A stretch of 64,000 nucleotides of DNA, from contig OZ004584.1 in the NCBI GenBank assembly GCA_963924555.1, positions 5,641,001 through 5,705,000 of the forward strand. Reading direction: 5' to 3'. Shown in pieces: positions 42,441 through 53,643 of this stretch; the stretch's first letter is position 1; every line of letters begins with the position of its first letter. The notes below the pieces were generated by a model that saw only the letters and a list, made by a program, of their open reading frames with translations, did no database searches and was not told the origin of the DNA. The position numbers and the translations under genes were made by a program. Source of the DNA: Crambe crambe. Its lineage: Eukaryota > Porifera > Demospongiae > Poecilosclerida > Crambeidae.

Positions 42441-43630
42441 CTAAGTGTATGAACGGTAGGCAGTATCACAAAAATAATCATTACCAGCAAAGCTAGGGAC
42501 AGTTGGTGGTGGAGATAAGTTTATATTGCTGCAAGGACATTGCCATCTCTCGTTAGTTGGTGTTTCATCACGTGTTCCTGCAAAACTCCAGATGTGTTTG
42601 CGAGGACTTCTACCATGAGTCAGGCTCACTCCATAGACATATGAGGAATCAATGCCACGAGAATGATAGTAGAAACCAGGGACAGCACGATTCTGATATC
42701 CGATAATCCTTCCATACACGTGACTGTACTCTACCCCATGGACAGTGAAGGTAGTACTGACACATTCACTAATTGTGTTTGTATCACACACTTTTCTTGG
42801 TGGTGAATTCCTTGTCGATAATGTCAGTCCATTTGGACACTGGTGGCTGGTATTCCTCACGTCTATGTAGGCCACCCTCATCCATCCTCTTGTAAGATTC
42901 CCAGAAGTTGCATTCATATTACAGTACACTCTGACAGGAGATCCTTGTGTACTAATCCAGTAGTAACCAGAAGGGTTCCATGGAGGTAGTGCTTTGCAGG
43001 AACTAGCAGGGTTGTCTTCAGTGAGGCCATGGTTAGAAGGCATTAGTCCATTACAATTATCTGCATACTGCCTGTTGAAGTCACAGTACTCACGCACAGC
43101 AGAACCATTGGAGGACCTGATCCAGTAGTAACCTGATGGGGAGGAGAGATTCAACAGCAAGACATGGCAACATGAAGCAACAGGATTACTAGGATTCTGC
43201 CCAATCATAATGTGTAGTATGTTTATCTTGGAATCCAACGACCTTGAGCTATTAGTTTGAAGTTCAAAGTTATGATCCACCAAGTCTTCAAGCTGAAAAA
43301 TGATCTTGAATGATTTACTTGAAGCTCATCATGATCGTTTCGTAGCTGTGCTAAACTTCTTTTGAGGTTGGATATGCTAATTTCATAACTGGCGGAATTC
43401 TTTAGTGAAATAGCCAAGCTAGCAAATGCTGCACTACCTAATAAGATGATTCCAATTAGTGCAAATGTATAACATACCCAACTATAAGTATGTTTCTTCA
43501 ACTCTGACTTTACTTGCTGAGATTTTACAGCTGTGGAGACTTTCGAAGAAACACCATAGCAAGGATTCCTGTCTAGTGATGTGATATTTCTTGCACCCTC
43601 TACTAACTCATAAGTATTTTCTTCTTCCAT
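42441..43630 (-). pseudogene. Array copy 1: receptor paralogue, frameshifted and 3' truncated
   Basis: Encodes the MEEENTYELV tail, NPCY motif, membrane anchor, stalk and both PSGYYWI modules. It is broken by a one-base deletion near 43300: CTGAAAAATGATC against CTGAAATAATGATC in the copy at 47253. Coding similarity stops at GTATGAACGG (42441), so the conserved C-terminal cysteine cluster (DPLWDGAGC...) is absent. Downstream is the tail of the FN3 receptor pseudogene, so a rearrangement removed the end. Apart from these lesions the frame is well conserved, implying a recent loss. Confidence 0.85.
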
Positions 43631-44167
43631 GACTAGTAGCAAGTCAGTTTAACTAATGTGTCATGGTCGTGTTTTTAGCTAGTTTAACACAAATTGTGTG
43701 TATTAATAATTGTTGAGTCTCAATTGCATAACTATGTTAACAAAAAATCAATACTCTATCTTGTGTGAAATCATATAACCATGTCTACGCTATCCTGTAA
43801 GAATGTGAATGTTAGCATACTGACACGTTATCAAGCAAACTTGAATGTTTATTATAAGAAATAAAAACAGCAAAGCTACAAGTGGAAGAAATAGAGTGAA
43901 CTGCACCATCAATAACTAGATAAAGTGTGTTATAGCTAATCACATGTACTTGTAGACTGTCACTGATGTAGCTACTATTAATGGCTTCGTGATTAGTATT
44001 CTGGGAGACACACTCCTCTCTTTTAATGTGGATGTAATGATTCACTGTAGCCTTCTGAGAACCTGTAGAGTAAGGGTAGAAGAGAAAGAAGAGTTTTTAG
44101 TTTATACAGTCCTATGGACTTTGACCTGCCATCCCTACTTAGAGAGTGCTAGCGCACTCTCTGATAA

Positions 44168-44405
44168 CCTTAGTGAAATAACCAAGCTAGCAAATGCTGC
44201 ACTACCTACTAAGACTAATCCAACTAGTGCAAATGTATAACATGCCCAACTATAAGTAGGTTTCTTCAACTCTGACTTTACTTGCTGAGATTTTGCAAAT
44301 GTGGAGACACTTGTAATCTGGTTTGAAGCAAGATCTTCATAGGAAGGATCTAGTGTTGTGATGTTTTTTTACATCTACCAACTCATAAGCATTTTCTTCT
44401 TCCAT
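44168..44405 (-). pseudogene. Array fragment: N-terminal tail and membrane anchor only
   Basis: Begins at the usual MEEENAYELV start and runs through the membrane segment. There is a frameshift in a T-run near 44366-44373. It stops at 44168, where a CATCCCTACTTAGAGAGTGC/GCACTCTCTGATA palindromic element begins, so element insertion or deletion truncated it. Confidence 0.85.
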
Positions 44406-44849
44406 GACTTTGTAGCCAGTTAACAATTTATATTGAACTAAACGAATCCACTTAGCTACTTTTATGCCAACAAACTAAGTATTATTATTAGCTACTGCAG
44501 AGTAATTCATGTTTATTATAATGAACATATTTGTTTGTGCAACCATGACATCACTTAAATTAATTACTACATTTTCATCTTAGAATGTAAATAATTACTT
44601 TGATAATAGTGTATTTAAAACCCTGCACAACAGCATATTATAATCACAATCATGCATACATAAACCCACAATGTCATAATATTCTCACTGATGTGTCTTG
44701 ATAGCTAATGAGCAATGTTCATTATCAGTCAGTCATGTTTGTGGTCCACTCAGTCATGATCACACACAAACACATGCCATGCATACCCATGCATAATTAT
44801 GCATGACATGCAGATATGTACGTATATGTATGTATGTATGTATGTGTGG

Positions 44850-45200
44850 AGTCACTGGCAGTGAGTGGTTTGCACTCTGGGCTTGTAAGCGGGAGACCAC
44901 CAGCATTAATTTGCTGTGAACATCATGCTACCAGTCCAAATGGGTACCTGGAATTTCAGAATTTCCAGGGTGCATGATCACACTGGCTATCCCTCCAATA
45001 TCAGCTGTGGTCCAGGTGGGACTTCGGGTGCCCACACCACTTGCTGAGAAGAGATAGTTAGTCCTCCTGCAAGTTCCTAGCCCAGGCTCCAGGAGGATGC
45101 CAGCACTGGCTCTTAGTGCCTGCTTATAGTGCACAGGCATCCTGGCTTGACTAGGTGTGAGTGACCACTCAGCGGCAGCTAGATGATTTGCATTTTTTGC
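44850..45200 (+). mobile_element. Candidate tRNA-derived SINE
   Basis: The head TGGCAGTGAGTGGTTTGCAC...GGGCTTGTAAGCGGGAGACC resembles tRNA A-box and B-box spacing. The body (TACCTGGAATTTC..., CTGGTTATCC-like, CAAGTTCCTAGCCCAGGCTC) recurs in inverse orientation at about 54030-54250 without the head. No coding sequence. Confidence 0.45.
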
Positions 45201-45850
45201 ATGCATGTATGTATATATTATGTAGATGCACACACACACACACATGCTGTGTAACTGCTGTTACAACTTAATACAAGTCCCTCCCCATGGACAATAAGTA
45301 TAGTACTTCTCCCTCACTCCTAGTGTGAACATTCCTTACTCCTGAATCACTTTTCATGGATCCATTGATTCACCAACCCTAAATAGTCTCAGGGTTGATT
45401 AGCTATAGGAGGACAAAGTACTAATTGATCAATGTTATCTTGCACAAATACTCAACTGTACCTCGGAGAGATTCAACAGCAAGACATTGAAGCAACAGGA
45501 TTACTAAGATTCTGCCCAATGGAATCCAATGACCTTGAGCTAACTATTAGAAGACAGAAGTTCACTATGATTGTTTTGGAGCTGTACGTACATGCTAAAC
45601 ATCTTTCTTTCTTTTTTTTTGAGGTTGTGCTAATTAAAAAGGCCATGTAGAGTTAGCTTGTACTTTTTTTAACCTATAGCAGTTTCTGTGAACAAGCATC
45701 AAAAGTGCCAATAGGCACTTGCTAGCTAGTACTTTATGAATTAGTTACTAATAACACAATAATAGAATAATACGTAGTATAAAACTAATCTAAGGTTATT
45801 TCACACTCAAATTGTCTCTGTTCATTCCTCAATCTAAGATTATAATTATC

Positions 45851-47253
45851 TCACTGTACATAGAGCTCAACCAATTCTATCGGTGTACTTCCTACAGCTC
45901 TAGGTCGACATAACCTCATCTCCACATCATCAGTGGTGGGGGAGGGAAGGTCCTTGACGAACCATGGTGGGTTATTGAAGGAACAGCAGGTATTGTCAGA
46001 GCCACAACCAGCTCCATCCCAGAGGGGATCAGCAGGTTGGAGTGTTTGGGGTACATTTGACCAACCTATAGTACCAATGGCAGTATCACAGAAATAGTCA
46101 TTATTGATATAGTTGGTGGTGGAGATAGGTTGGTATTAATACAGGGACACTTGCGATCTCGGTTTTCTTGATATCGTTCATCAAGTGCTCCGGCAAAAGT
46201 CCAGATGTGCTTGCGTGGATTTCTACCATGAGTCAGGCTCACACCAGAGACATATGAGGAATCGATACCACGAGTACGGTAGAGGAATGCATCAACAACT
46301 GGTATCTGATATCCTTTGATTTTTCCGTACACATGACTGTACTCAATTCCATGGACAGTGAAAAAGATACTAACACACCCAGTAGTTGTTGAATTGCACA
46401 CTCTTCTTGGTGCTGAGCTCCTTGAGAATAATGTCAACACACTGGGACACTGGTGGCTGGTGTTCCTCATGTCTATGTAGGCCACCCTCATCCATCCTCG
46501 TGTTAGATTAACAGAAGTTGCATTCATATTACAGTACACTCTGACGGGAGATCCTTGTGTACCAATCCAGTAATAACCAGAAGGGCTCAATGGAGGTAGT
46601 GCTTTGCAGGAACTAGCAGGGTTGTCTTCAGTGAGGCCAAGGTTAGAAGGCATTAGTCCATTACAATTATCTGCATACTGCCTGTTGAGGTCACAGTACA
46701 CACGCACAGCAGAGCCATTGGAGGACCTGATCCAGTAGTAACCTGATGGGGAGGAGAGATTCAACAGCAAGACATGGCAACATGAAGCAACAGGATTACT
46801 AGGATTCTTCCCAATCATATGTAGTGTGCTTATCTTGAAATCCAATGACCTTGAGGTATTAGCTTGAAGTTCAAAGTTATGATCCACCAAGTTTTCAAGC
46901 TGAAATAATGATCTTGAATGATTTGCTTGAAGCTCATCATGATCGTTTTGGAGCTGTGCTAAACTTCTTTTGAGGTTGGATATGCTAATTTCATAACTGG
47001 CGGAATTCCTTAGTGAAATAGCCAAACTAGCAAATGCTGCACTACCTACTAAGATGATTCCAACTAGTGCAAATGTATAACATACCCAACTATAAGTGCG
47101 TTTCTTCAACTCAGACTTTACTTTCTGAGATTTTGCAGATGTGGAGACACTTCTAATCTGGTTTGAAGTTGAAGGAACTTCATAGGAAGGGTTTTTATCC
47201 AACGATGTAATGCATTTAGCATCTACCAACTCAAAAGTGTTTTCTTCTTCCAT
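45851..47253 (-). pseudogene. Array copy 2: full-length receptor paralogue with a late 10-bp deletion frameshift
   Basis: From the MEEENTFELV start the frame is open through tail (NPSY), membrane anchor, stalk and both modules to SPPPT. At about 46104, 18 bases of the intact copies (encoding VPSYVG) are replaced by 8, shifting frame and giving a 395-residue product with an aberrant end. The correct C-terminal 82 codons follow intact in another frame (DYFCDTAIGTIGW ... DPLWDGAGCG ... VELYVQ stop at 45851). A truncated protein lacking the last cysteine cluster could still be made; a sequencing error is the alternative. Confidence 0.8.
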
Positions 47254-47344
47254 GGCTTTAGTAAATAGTTACATTAGCAAGTTAAATTAATCCGCTCTGG
47301 TTGTGTCTTTTTTATGTCGGATAACTTAATACAAATGCAGTATA

Positions 47345-47407
47345 CACTGTAAACTGTTATTTAACAATCAACCCATTGGTTTGTTTTTATATATTGTTTT
47401 TACAGTG
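47345..47407. mobile_element. 63-bp CACTGTAAA mini-element flanked by TA
   Basis: CACTGTAAA...TTTACAGTG ends with TA on each side, as for Tc1/mariner-type MITEs. Related to 53281-53398. Confidence 0.7.
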
Positions 47408-47458
47408 TATGTATACCATGGCCTGCATACTTGGCATGTACTATAGGAACATATAACT

Positions 47459-47890
47459 CAGTGGCGTATCTAGCGAGGTGCTCAGGGTGCTCGAGCACCC
47501 CCCTCAGCTGCTAGCTAGCTTTTTCAGTAGGCTCGCTTCTATAGTTATCTATCCTAAAGCTGATCATCTAGCAAGCAGTTTAATATTACACTCACAGAAA
47601 GAGCAGCATTGGGTCAGAGTTCAATAATCACATCGGTGAGGCGCATGCGCCCGGCACGTTTTTACCCTAAATAATGCACATCTCGATCTAAAATTTCTGT
47701 GCTTCTTTATTCAGCCTGCACCTCACTTCTGATCCTGTACGCAGGTAAAGTAGGGTAGCTAATACTTAGGCCATCATCTGGGTATAATAAAGAGGATGTG
47801 GTTAATCAAAAGTGGGCGTGGTTCGAAAAAATTTCGCGCGCGCATTCTCTATCTAGCACCCTCCTAGCTCAAATTCTAGATACGCCACTG
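47459..47890. mobile_element. CAGTGGCGTAT-ended MITE with TAACT target duplication
   Basis: Ends CAGTGGCGTATCTAG and CTAGATACGCCACTG, with TAACT directly on both sides. The interior has the GTGGGCGTGG...AAAATTTCGCGCGC module near the right end and a GAGCACCCCCC stretch near the left. Same family as 13585-13894. Confidence 0.9.
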
Positions 47891-47904
47891 TAACTGTAGT
47901 ACTT

Positions 47905-48035
47905 TCCTATGAGAAAAAAACATTTCCATGAAATAATTTTAAAAATGTAGGGATATATGACCTTTGCTCAAAAAAGTAAGGAAACGAGGGTAGGGATGAA
48001 GGATGGAAAGTCTTTGTTCTGTATATTCAGCCAAG
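47905..48035. mobile_element. Single arm of the AAGTAAGGG foldback family
   Basis: AAAAATGTAGGGATATATGACC..AAAAAAGTAAGGAAACGAGGG...GATGAAGGATGGAAA parallels the left arm at 34140-34220. The second arm is missing. Confidence 0.7.
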
Positions 48036-48190
48036 AATCCATCAATCTTACTACTTGTGCTGCCATGAGCTACCCTGACATTGGAGCTGTGGTGCATAAT
48101 GCATCTTATAGTGACTATACAGGACTTCTCAGTAGATGCCATCCCTACTCCCCACACCTTAATTAATTTCCTAGCTTACATTATATACAT

Positions 48191-48613
48191 TTAGTGCTGG
48201 TCACATGACTTGTGACCAATCAGATTCTCTGAAAAGTGTACTTTAAATCTCATAAAGCACACTTTCATGTGCACTAAATATTTAGTGCACACTTGAGGAA
48301 CTGTGCTGAAGGTACATAGGAGCCTAGTGGAAGATCCACTAGGACTATGACCTTCCAGCCTCAGTCCCTAGTGCTTACAGTAAATCTATACCTTAATGTC
48401 TCCTTTTATAGACTTTAGCATTTCACTTTTTACATTGGGTTTCAAACAGGAAAACCTCAGGAATTTACCTCATTTATTTTTTTGAATATCATTAAATTAG
48501 AGCATTCTTACTGAACCAAAGTGTGTCAGAGCTTGCTAGGGCTAGGCTAGGGCTAGGATTCTGTAAGGACCAACTGGAATTTGATTGGTCACAAGTCATG
48601 TGATCAGCACTAA
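48191..48613. mobile_element. Foldback element with TTTAGTGCTG ends
   Basis: The left arm TTAGTGCTGGTCACATGACT..GTGACCAATCAGATTC is mirrored by GAATTTGATTGGTCAC..ACATGTGATCAGCACTAAA-type sequence at 48576-48613. About 330 bp lie between, with no ORF of note. Confidence 0.82.
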
Positions 48614-48623
48614 AATGTTTAGA

Positions 48624-48727
48624 TCACTCTTTTCTAGCTCCATGTGTTTTAATGCATGGTGCACTCGAATGATGCTATAATGCTCGTGCAGGTGCATTAA
48701 AACACTTAGAGCTAGAAAAGAGTGAAC
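48624..48727. repeat. Perfect-looking hairpin of about 100 bp
   Basis: ACTCTTTTCTAGCTC...GTGTTTTAATGCA and TGCATTAAAACAC...GAGCTAGAAAAGAGT form a stem of over 30 bp directly beside the previous element. Confidence 0.85.
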
Positions 48728-48730
48728 TAA

Positions 48731-49429
48731 ATATTACATAGTTTATACTCACTGCATGGTGTATTATAGACGGGCTACTTCTCAGTAGTTCCTGGGAATG
48801 TGCAATACTTAAAGGCAAGTGAGCTTTTAGAGCTGATAGACTCCAACTTTTAAAATTTTGCTGTTGGAGGTTCCAACCAAGTAGCTAAATACATAGGAAG
48901 GTATAATGTTTACCAAAAAGCACTTAGCACTGATTGCTGCAGAAATCAAGCTGAATTACTGGACACTTAACAGTTTTAATAATGAGTAGGCAGTGGCCAA
49001 TTTAGCATGCGGGTGGTAGTGGACAGGAAACAATGAATTTAATCACACTGGCCTAATGTCCTGTAGGGTATGAATAATGTACAGAGTTATCATTATTAAT
49101 AGACCTCGAATTGTAAATACATGTATTCCAACAACAAACATGTTAGTACAATAAACCGATGATAATTATCAAAAATCCAATTTTTCATGAGTGAAAATAA
49201 CATTCTAACATGGTGTTTAGATAACAATTTCAAAAGTAATTGAAACAATAATTTCAAACCTTGGACGACGACAGCTAGCTATAGCTATAGAGCACACATG
49301 CACGTACGTAAAAGGTCATAGTAATACATAAATATGCCTGCATACACATAATATGCATGCCTGTCCTGTGTCATTTCTATTGCAATTAAGTCTCTCTCAT
49401 AGACAGCAAATTCTACATACCCTATAATT
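48731..49429. other. Intergenic, nothing recognised
   Basis: AT-rich sequence with no gene, tRNA or complete element visible. Confidence 0.4.
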
Positions 49430-49583
49430 TCCTTCAACTCAGACTTAATTCACTTGCTAACATTTTGCAGTTTGCAGATAATTATGGTTTGAAGCATAAT
49501 AGCTACGTAGTTAGCTACATATGAAGGATTACTAATGTGATGTACATTGCATCTACCAACTCATACACATTTTCTTCTTCCAT
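49430..49583 (-). pseudogene. Array fragment: decayed N-terminal tail
   Basis: The minus strand starts at the usual position with the MEEENVYELVDA-like beginning and runs to the CTGAGTTGAAGGAA region that precedes the membrane anchor. Insertions of TAGCTACGTAG-type sequence disrupt it. Nothing downstream of the tail remains. Confidence 0.75.
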
Positions 49584-50085
49584 GACAGTTAACAGTGTAT
49601 GTTGACACTACTTATGTTTGCAGATTGCCACTTATAATGTTCTTATAAATATATCTTATCCAGGTGCTACCTCACATGACAAGTCAATCACGTGAACTGA
49701 ATAAAATGATGACACAGGATAACATGATACAGAATAATAATAATAATACTGCTGAGAGTAATTCAAGTCAAAACTGTCTATGACAACAAACATGTTTATC
49801 ACAAAAATTAATTACTATATGAGTAACAAACAAGTGTGTGTGCATTATAAAAAAATAAAAGGAATGTTATGTAATCACGATCACTTAAAGCTACACAAAC
49901 CTGCATATTTCACATGATAGTGAGCTAATGTTTAATCAGTTTTCTAATCTCAGTCATATTCATTGTCCACTCAATGATGATCACAGTACCACACACACAA
50001 TAAAAAAAATGGAGGGATGATCATTGCTAAGGAAATAAGGGTAGGCTCTCTGATATAATGGAGGTTGTGCATTCACCACTTATTC

Positions 50086-50352
50086 CAGATTATGACTATT
50101 TCTGTGATACTGCCATTGGTACTATAGGTTGGTCGAATGTACCCCAAACACTCCAACCTGCTGATCCCCTCTGGGATGGAGCTGGTTGTGGCTCCAACGA
50201 TACCTGCTGTTCCTTCAACAACCCATCATGGTTCGTCAAGGATCTTCCCTCCTCACCACTGATGATGTAGAGATGAGGTGATGTAGAGATGAGGTTATGT
50301 CGACCTGGAGGTGGAAATACGCTGATAGAATTGGTTGAGCTCTACTATTAGT
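50086..50352 (+). pseudogene. Inverted C-terminal fragment of a receptor paralogue
   Basis: The plus strand encodes DYDYFCDTAIGTIGWSNV...DPLWDGAGCGSNDTCCSFN..SWFVKDLPS, nearly identical to the C-terminal part of the copy at 45851-47253 but in opposite orientation to the rest of the array. A duplicated GATGTAGAGATGAGGT and a frame slip follow. It sits about 75 bp from the broken 3' end of the copy at 50428-51654, whose missing end it probably is. Confidence 0.85.
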
Positions 50353-50427
50353 TACCAGCTGTAAGTATATGATTCATAAAGTGATTTGAGTACTAGCAAG
50401 TAATCAAATTTACTCCTTCATAACATG

Positions 50428-51654
50428 ACGGAGATAGGTTGGTATTGATACAGGGACACTGGTGATCTCGGTTTTCTTTATATTGTTCATCAAGTGCTCC
50501 AGCAAAAGTCCAGATGTGCTTTGCAGGGATTTCTACCATGAGTCAGGCTCACTCCAGAGACATATGAGGAATCGATACCACGAGTATAGTAAAAGAATGC
50601 ATAAACAACTGGTATCTGATATCCTTTGATTCTTTTGTACACATGACTGTACTCGATTTCATGGACAGTGAAAAAGATACTAACACACCCAGTAGTTATT
50701 GAATTGCACACTCTTCTTGGTGCTGAGCTCCTTGAGAATAATGTCAACCCACTGGGACACTGGTGGCTGGTGTTCCTCATGTCTATGTAGGCCACCCTCA
50801 TCCACCCTCGTATTAGATTAACAGAAGTTGCATTCATATTACAGTACACTCTGACAGGAGATCCTTGTGTACCAATCCAGTAGTAACCAGAAGGGATACT
50901 TGAGGGCAGGGTTGTCTTCAGTGAGGCCTACGCTAGAAGGCATTAATCCATTACAATCATCTGCATACTGCCCATTGAAGTCACAGGACACACGCACAGT
51001 AGAGTCATTGGAGGACCTGATCCAGTAGTGACCTGATGGGGAGGAGAGATTCAACAGCAAGACATATGGCAACATGAAGCAACAGGATTACTAGGATTCT
51101 TCCCAATCATATGTAGTGTGCTTATCTTAGAATCCAACGACCTTGAGCTATTAGTTTGAAGTTCAAAGTTATGATCCACCAAATTTTGAAGCCTTGTCAA
51201 TGACCCTGAATTGTTAGTCTGAAGTTCAAGGCTATTACGTATCCACTAAATTTTGAAGTTGCATCAATGATCTTGAATTATTCACTTGTAGTTCATTCTG
51301 AAGCTGAGTTAATAATCTTGAATAATCATTCTGAAGCTGCATCAATGATCTTGAATAACTTGTTTGAAGTTTACCGTGATCATTTTGGAGCTGTGCTAAA
51401 CTTCTTTCAAGGTTGGATATACTACTTGAGGAATTGCTTATTGAAATAGCAAATGCTGCACTATTTAAGATGATTCCAACTAGTGCAAATGTATAACATA
51501 CCCAACTATAAGTAGACTTCTTCAACTTGGACTTGACTTGCTGAGATTTTACAGCTGTGGAGACTTTTGAAGAAACATCATAGCAAGGATTCCTGTCTAG
51601 TGATGTGATATTTCTTGCACCCTCTACTAACTCATACTTATTTTCTTCTTCCAT
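50428..51654 (-). pseudogene. Array copy 3: receptor paralogue with frameshifts and inverted 3' end
   Basis: Begins MEEENKYELVEG with an NPCY motif and a shortened membrane segment (GIILNSAAFAISI). The stalk is expanded (SRSLMQLQND-type repeats), then frameshifts occur near 51235, 51070 and 50845. The second module and the GWMRVAYIDM stretch are readable. Similarity ends at GACGGAGATAGG (50428), after which the remaining C-terminus appears inverted at 50086-50352. Its ATG lies 5-10 bp from the broken 3' end of the next copy, leaving no upstream promoter. Confidence 0.85.
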
Positions 51655-51660
51655 GACTTC

Positions 51661-52947
51661 TGTGGCAGAGATGGGTTGGTATTAATACAGGGACACTTGT
51701 GATCTTGGTTTCCTTGATATATCGTTCATCAAGTGCTCCGGCAAAAGTCCAGATGTGTTTGCATGGATTTCTACCATGAGTCAGGCTCACTCCAGAGACA
51801 CATGAGGAATCGATACCACGAGTACGGTAGAAGAATGCATAAACAACTGGTATCTGATACCCTTTGATTCTTCCGCACAAGTGACTGTACTCAATTCCAT
51901 GGACAGTGAAAAAGATACTAACACACCCAGTAGTTGTTGAATTGCACACTCTTCTTGGTGCTGAGCTCCTTGAGAATAATGTCAGTCCACTGGGACACTG
52001 GTGGCTGGTGTTCCTCATGTCTATGTAGGCCACCCTCATCCATCCTCTTGTAAGATTCCCAGAAGTTGCATTCATATTACAGTACACTCTGACAGGAGAT
52101 CCTTGTGTACGAATCCAGTAGTAACCAGAAGGGCTATTTGAAGGTAGAGTATTGCAGGAACTAGCAGGGTCGTCTTCAGTGAAGCCAAGGTTAGAAGGCA
52201 TTAGTCCATTACAATTATCTACATACTGCCCATTGAAGTCACAATACACATGCACAGCAGAGCCATTGGAGGACCTGATCCAGTAGTGACCTGATGGGGA
52301 GGAGAGATTGAACAGCAAGACATGGCAACATGAAGCAACAGGATTACTAGGATTCTTCCCAATCATATGTAGTGTGTTTATCTTGGAATCCAATGACCTT
52401 GAGCTATTAGTTTGAAGTTCAAAGTTATGATCCACCAAGTTTCGAAGCTGCATCAACGATCTTGAATAATTCATTTGAAGTTCGTCAAAATTATTCTGAA
52501 GCTGCATCAATGAGCTTGAATAATTCATTTGAAGTTCATTCTGAAACTGAATTGATAATCGTGTTTCAAGTTCATCATGATAGTGCTGATGCTGCACTAA
52601 TGATAATTTGCTTGAAGCTCATCATGATAATTTTGAAGCTGTTGTAATGATCTTGAAAAATTATCGTCTTGCATGAAGCTAATTTCATAATTGGTGGAAT
52701 TCTTTATTGAAATAGCCAAGCTAGCAAATGCTGCACTACCTACTAAGATGATTCCAACTAGTGCAAATGTATAACATACCCAACTATAAGTAGGTTTCTT
52801 CAACTCTGACTTTACTTGCTGAGATTTTGCAAATTTAGAGACACTTTTAATCTGGTTTGAAGTTGAAGGAACTTCATAGGAAGGATTTTTATCTAGCAAT
52901 GTGATGCATTTTGCATCTACCAACTCATAAGCATCTTCTTCTTCCAT
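51661..52947 (-). pseudogene. Array copy 4: receptor paralogue, frameshifted stalk and fused 3' end
   Basis: The N-terminus MEEEDAYELVDAKCI, NPSY motif and membrane anchor are intact. A frameshift near 52600 lies within a stalk expanded by repeated LQNELQMNYS-like units. Both PSG(H/Y)YWI modules follow. Two extra bases near 51717 (GATATATCG against GATATCG) shift frame again. The sequence then joins the start of copy 3 after CATCTCTGCCACAGAAGTC, so the C-terminal cysteine cluster is deleted. This is a head-to-tail deletion junction. Confidence 0.85.
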
Positions 52948-53280
52948 GACTTTGTAGCCAGTTTAACAATGTACACATCCACTCACTTTTATGCCAAATA
53001 ACTATTGTGTTAGATACTGCTGAGAGTAATTCAACTCTATAACAACATGGTTGTGCAACCAATGGTATTCTCATGAGAGTATACATGCAGTAGTTTGCAG
53101 AACAGTTGTCATGCATAAGGCTCTTGAATAGCTAGTGGCTAAGAACAATAGGGCTATGAAAACATTTTATTGTTCCCAAGCCACAAATACTTCAAGGCCC
53201 CTGCCTGATGCATGAAAATTGTTCTACAAACTACTGTAATGCTTTGATAACAAACGTGTGTATGCATAAATTCAGCTATA

Positions 53281-53398
53281 CACTGTAAAAATGAAAGTGT
53301 TTACTGCACACCATTTTGTCCCAATACACACACTGTTTTGTTTTTAGTGTGTGTATTGGGACAATTAGTGTGCAGTACACACTTTCATTTTTACAGTG
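53281..53398. mobile_element. TA-flanked CACTGTAAAAATG MITE (Tc1/mariner-like)
   Basis: CACTGTAAAAATGAAAGTGT at the left and its complement at the right, with TA on both sides. The interior includes TGGGACAA and TGTGCAGTA, the sequence amplified at 3376-3508. Confidence 0.88.
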
Positions 53399-53643
53399 TA
53401 GGAATTTTATAATCATAATCACTTATAGCTACACAATTAATCTCATGCTCAGTCAATAATCAGTTTTCTAATCTCAGTCAATGATCAGTTTTCTAATCTC
53501 AGTCAATCAATGATCAGTTTTATAATCACAGTCATGTTTGTGGTCCACTCAGTCATGATCACAGCACCACACACACAATGTACATATGCAATGCATGCAT
53601 GCATGTAAATATGCACAAACTGCATACAATGCAATGGAAATCA

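Noticed and set aside
44928-45245. 105-codon minus-strand ORF over the SINE-like element
   Set aside because: Lies across a dispersed repeat present elsewhere in broken form; no conserved protein signal.
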